Assembly: GCA_902773065.1 (NCBI GenBank)
Contig: CACYDD010000068.1
Location: 1-7,572 of the forward strand
DNA length: 7,572 bases
Source of the DNA: an uncultured Ruminococcus sp.
GTDB taxonomy: Bacteria; Bacillota; Clostridia; Oscillospirales; Acutalibacteraceae
Direction of reading: 5' to 3'
Shown here: in pieces, positions 6,745 through 7,572 of the stretch
Layout: each line of letters starts with the position of its first letter
How positions within the stretch are numbered: the stretch's first letter is position 1
Position numbers and translations under genes: made by a program
The notes under the pieces: model-generated
The model's database searches: none
What the model saw: only the letters and a program-made list of their open reading frames with translations
What the model was told of the DNA's origin: nothing

Positions 6745-7131
6745 TTACTGCAGCAAATCAGCCGCTGTATTCAATATCTTTTCAAACAAAGGCAGCGATA
6801 TCAGAATAATTGACAGCTTTGCCGCCAGCTCTACTCTTGAAGCAAGTGAACTCTGTCCCATATCACGGCAGCTGTCGGAGGTAAACTGACAGACGGCACA
6901 TATTCCTATCGTTTTGATCAGTATCAGCCCGTAATCCGTATCAATGCCGACACTGCTGACAAGCTCGCTGATCTCATCAAGAAAGGGCGTGATCTGTAGA
7001 ACAACGGATAAGAATATGATGATACCGCCTGCAAGAGCTGTCACAAGAGATGTTTCGGGGGAATTTTTTTTCAGTGCGACCGCTGCGATCGCCGACGTGA
7101 CCGCAACCGCACAAACAGTTAGGATATCCAT
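6745..7131 (-). CDS. spoIIIAD: Stage III sporulation protein AD
   Basis: This small hydrophobic protein of the SpoIIIA complex has 128 residues, close to the B. subtilis length of about 133. Hydrophobic segments lie at about 3-20, 29-50, 67-82 and 100-118. Conserved features include the KKNSPETSLVTALAGG motif (about 21-36), the internal ICAVCQFTSDSCRDMGQSSLASRVELAAK stretch given by position 76-104, and ISLPLFEKIL near the end. The ATG shares one base with the spoIIIAC stop (TGATG), a coupled arrangement usual for this gene pair. It is probably a membrane scaffold analogous to small type III export components; that analogy is established for the family, not visible here. Confidence 0.94.
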   Translation of the reverse strand: MDILTVCAVAVTSAIAAVALKKNSPETSLVTALAGGIIIFLSVVLQITPFLDEISELVSSVGIDTDYGLILIKTIGICAVCQFTSDSCRDMGQSSLASRVELAAKLSIILISLPLFEKILNTAADLLQ

Positions 7132-7325
7132 CAGAATCCGAAAAGCGTCTCGATTGTGGTGAAAAGCTCCGATATTTTTTCCACAAGCATCAGAAGCACC
7201 ACAACAAGACCTGCCAGCGTTGTCATCATTGCCTGTTCCTCACGCCCCGACCGTGACAGAACCAGACTCAGCACCGCCACAATGATTCCTATGGCAGCAA
7301 TTTTAAAAATAAAATCTACATTCAT
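7131..7325 (-). CDS. spoIIIAC: Stage III sporulation protein AC
   Basis: This 64-residue membrane protein with two helices (about 6-22 and 35-53) has the highly conserved linker SRSGREEQAMMTTLAG between them, diagnostic of SpoIIIAC. The first residues MNVDFIFKIAAIGIIVAVL also fit the family. I chose the ATG at 7325 over the in-frame GTG at 7334, because GGGTGG (7336-7331) sits 5 bases before the ATG and overlaps the GTG, and known SpoIIIACs start at this position. It overlaps spoIIIAD by one base. Immediately upstream lies a strong hairpin (7341-7365) belonging to a repeated element, where spoIIIAB would normally be. No promoter was identified for it in the window. Confidence 0.93.
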   Translation of the reverse strand: MNVDFIFKIAAIGIIVAVLSLVLSRSGREEQAMMTTLAGLVVVLLMLVEKISELFTTIETLFGF

Positions 7326-7340
7326 TTTTTCCACCCATAT

Positions 7341-7365
7341 TGACAGCGGAGTGCCTCCGCTGTCA
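7341..7365. repeat. Perfect 10-bp-stem hairpin abutting the spoIIIAC ribosome site
   Basis: tgacagcgga (7341-7350) and tccgctgtca (7356-7365) form a perfect 10-bp stem with the loop gtgcc. In the spoIIIAC mRNA the hairpin would end 4 bases before the GGGTGG ribosome site. No T-run follows, so it is not a standard terminator. It could act as an mRNA 5' stabiliser or processing site. Confidence 0.75.
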
Positions 7366-7421
7366 ATTCACGTATTCGTTCGCTCCGCTCACTACTTTAT
7401 GATAACCACAATTTTCTTCCC
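7345..7421. repeat. 77-bp direct repeat, copy 1
   Basis: 7345-7408 is identical over 64 bases to 7496-7559. The match continues with three mismatches to 7421, a constant offset of 151 bp. It contains the hairpin half agcgga/tccgct and the near-repeated cgttcgctccgctcac. Unlike copy 2, its hairpin stem is extended to 10 bp by flanking bases. No open frame of interest crosses it. Confidence 0.85.
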
Positions 7422-7495
7422 GCGTTTCATATTTCATCTGTGAATCGTAGATCAGAGATGAAGCCACTAACTATTAAATTAGTATCACTGCCGCA

Positions 7496-7572
7496 AGCGG
7501 AGTGCCTCCGCTGTCAATTCACGTATTCGTTCGCTCCGCTCACTACTTTATGATAACCATAACTTTATTCCC
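7496..7572. repeat. 77-bp direct repeat, copy 2 (reaches window edge)
   Basis: This is the second copy of the element at 7345-7421; the alignment is still intact at the last base of the window, so the repeat may extend or recur beyond it. Here the hairpin stem is only 6 bp (agcgga/tccgct). The 74-bp spacer between copies holds a 7-bp stem (ttcatct 7433-7439, agatgaa 7456-7462) and no gene. Confidence 0.85.

Noticed and set aside
7394..7401. CATAAAGT on the minus strand as a sigma-E type -10 box for spoIIIAC
   Set aside because: It matches six of eight consensus positions, but no ATA-type -35 box lies 16-18 bp upstream; the nearest is about 28 bp away.
7345..7572. CRISPR-like array at the right edge
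   Set aside because: Only two copies of a 77-bp unit with a 74-bp spacer are present; the unit is too long and no cas gene is in the window.

Overview
The window reads as chromosomal DNA of a low-GC, spore-gene-carrying clostridial Firmicute, most like the Ruminococcus/Oscillospiraceae group. The reasons are a nearly complete spoIIIA operon, purine-rich Shine-Dalgarno sites, AT-rich intergenic DNA, a secreted C39-like/tyrosine-repeat protein typical of gut clostridia, and hairpin-type intergenic repeats. The genus is inferred from gene style, not proved.

Layout, left to right. 1-448 has no convincing gene and holds a hairpin-rich repeat element. 449-1378 (minus) is a ten-helix EamA/DMT transporter, divergent from a DtxR/MntR-type metal-responsive repressor at 1524-1913 (plus); both have promoter-like sequences in the 145-bp gap. 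A degenerate 7-bp tandem repeat overlaps the repressor stop codon, followed by a bidirectional terminator and a second 11-bp hairpin. 2156-3280 (minus) encodes a secreted protein with a papain-like C39 domain and two tyrosine-rich beta domains, most likely starting at TTG. 3281-3679 is AT-rich, with a promoter for that gene and the terminator of the next operon.

3680-7325 (minus) is spoIIIAC-AD-AE-AF-AG-AH in canonical order, read right to left. In Bacillus subtilis these proteins form the SpoIIIA part of the A-Q channel joining mother cell and forespore: AH pairs with forespore SpoIIQ, AG forms a ring in the intermembrane space, and AC/AD/AE/AF are membrane components powered by the ATPase SpoIIIAA. 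Genes are packed tightly (1-bp overlap to 16-bp gaps) except AF-AG, where 144 bp contain a second 7-bp tandem array.

7326-7572 holds two 77-bp direct repeat copies, the inner one with a perfect 10-bp-stem hairpin abutting the spoIIIAC ribosome site. spoIIIAA and spoIIIAB, normally immediately upstream, are not in the window, so the repeats separate them from, or replace them next to, spoIIIAC. I see no defence system, phage, CRISPR array, tRNA or rRNA. The most unusual material is the non-coding repeats, not the proteins.
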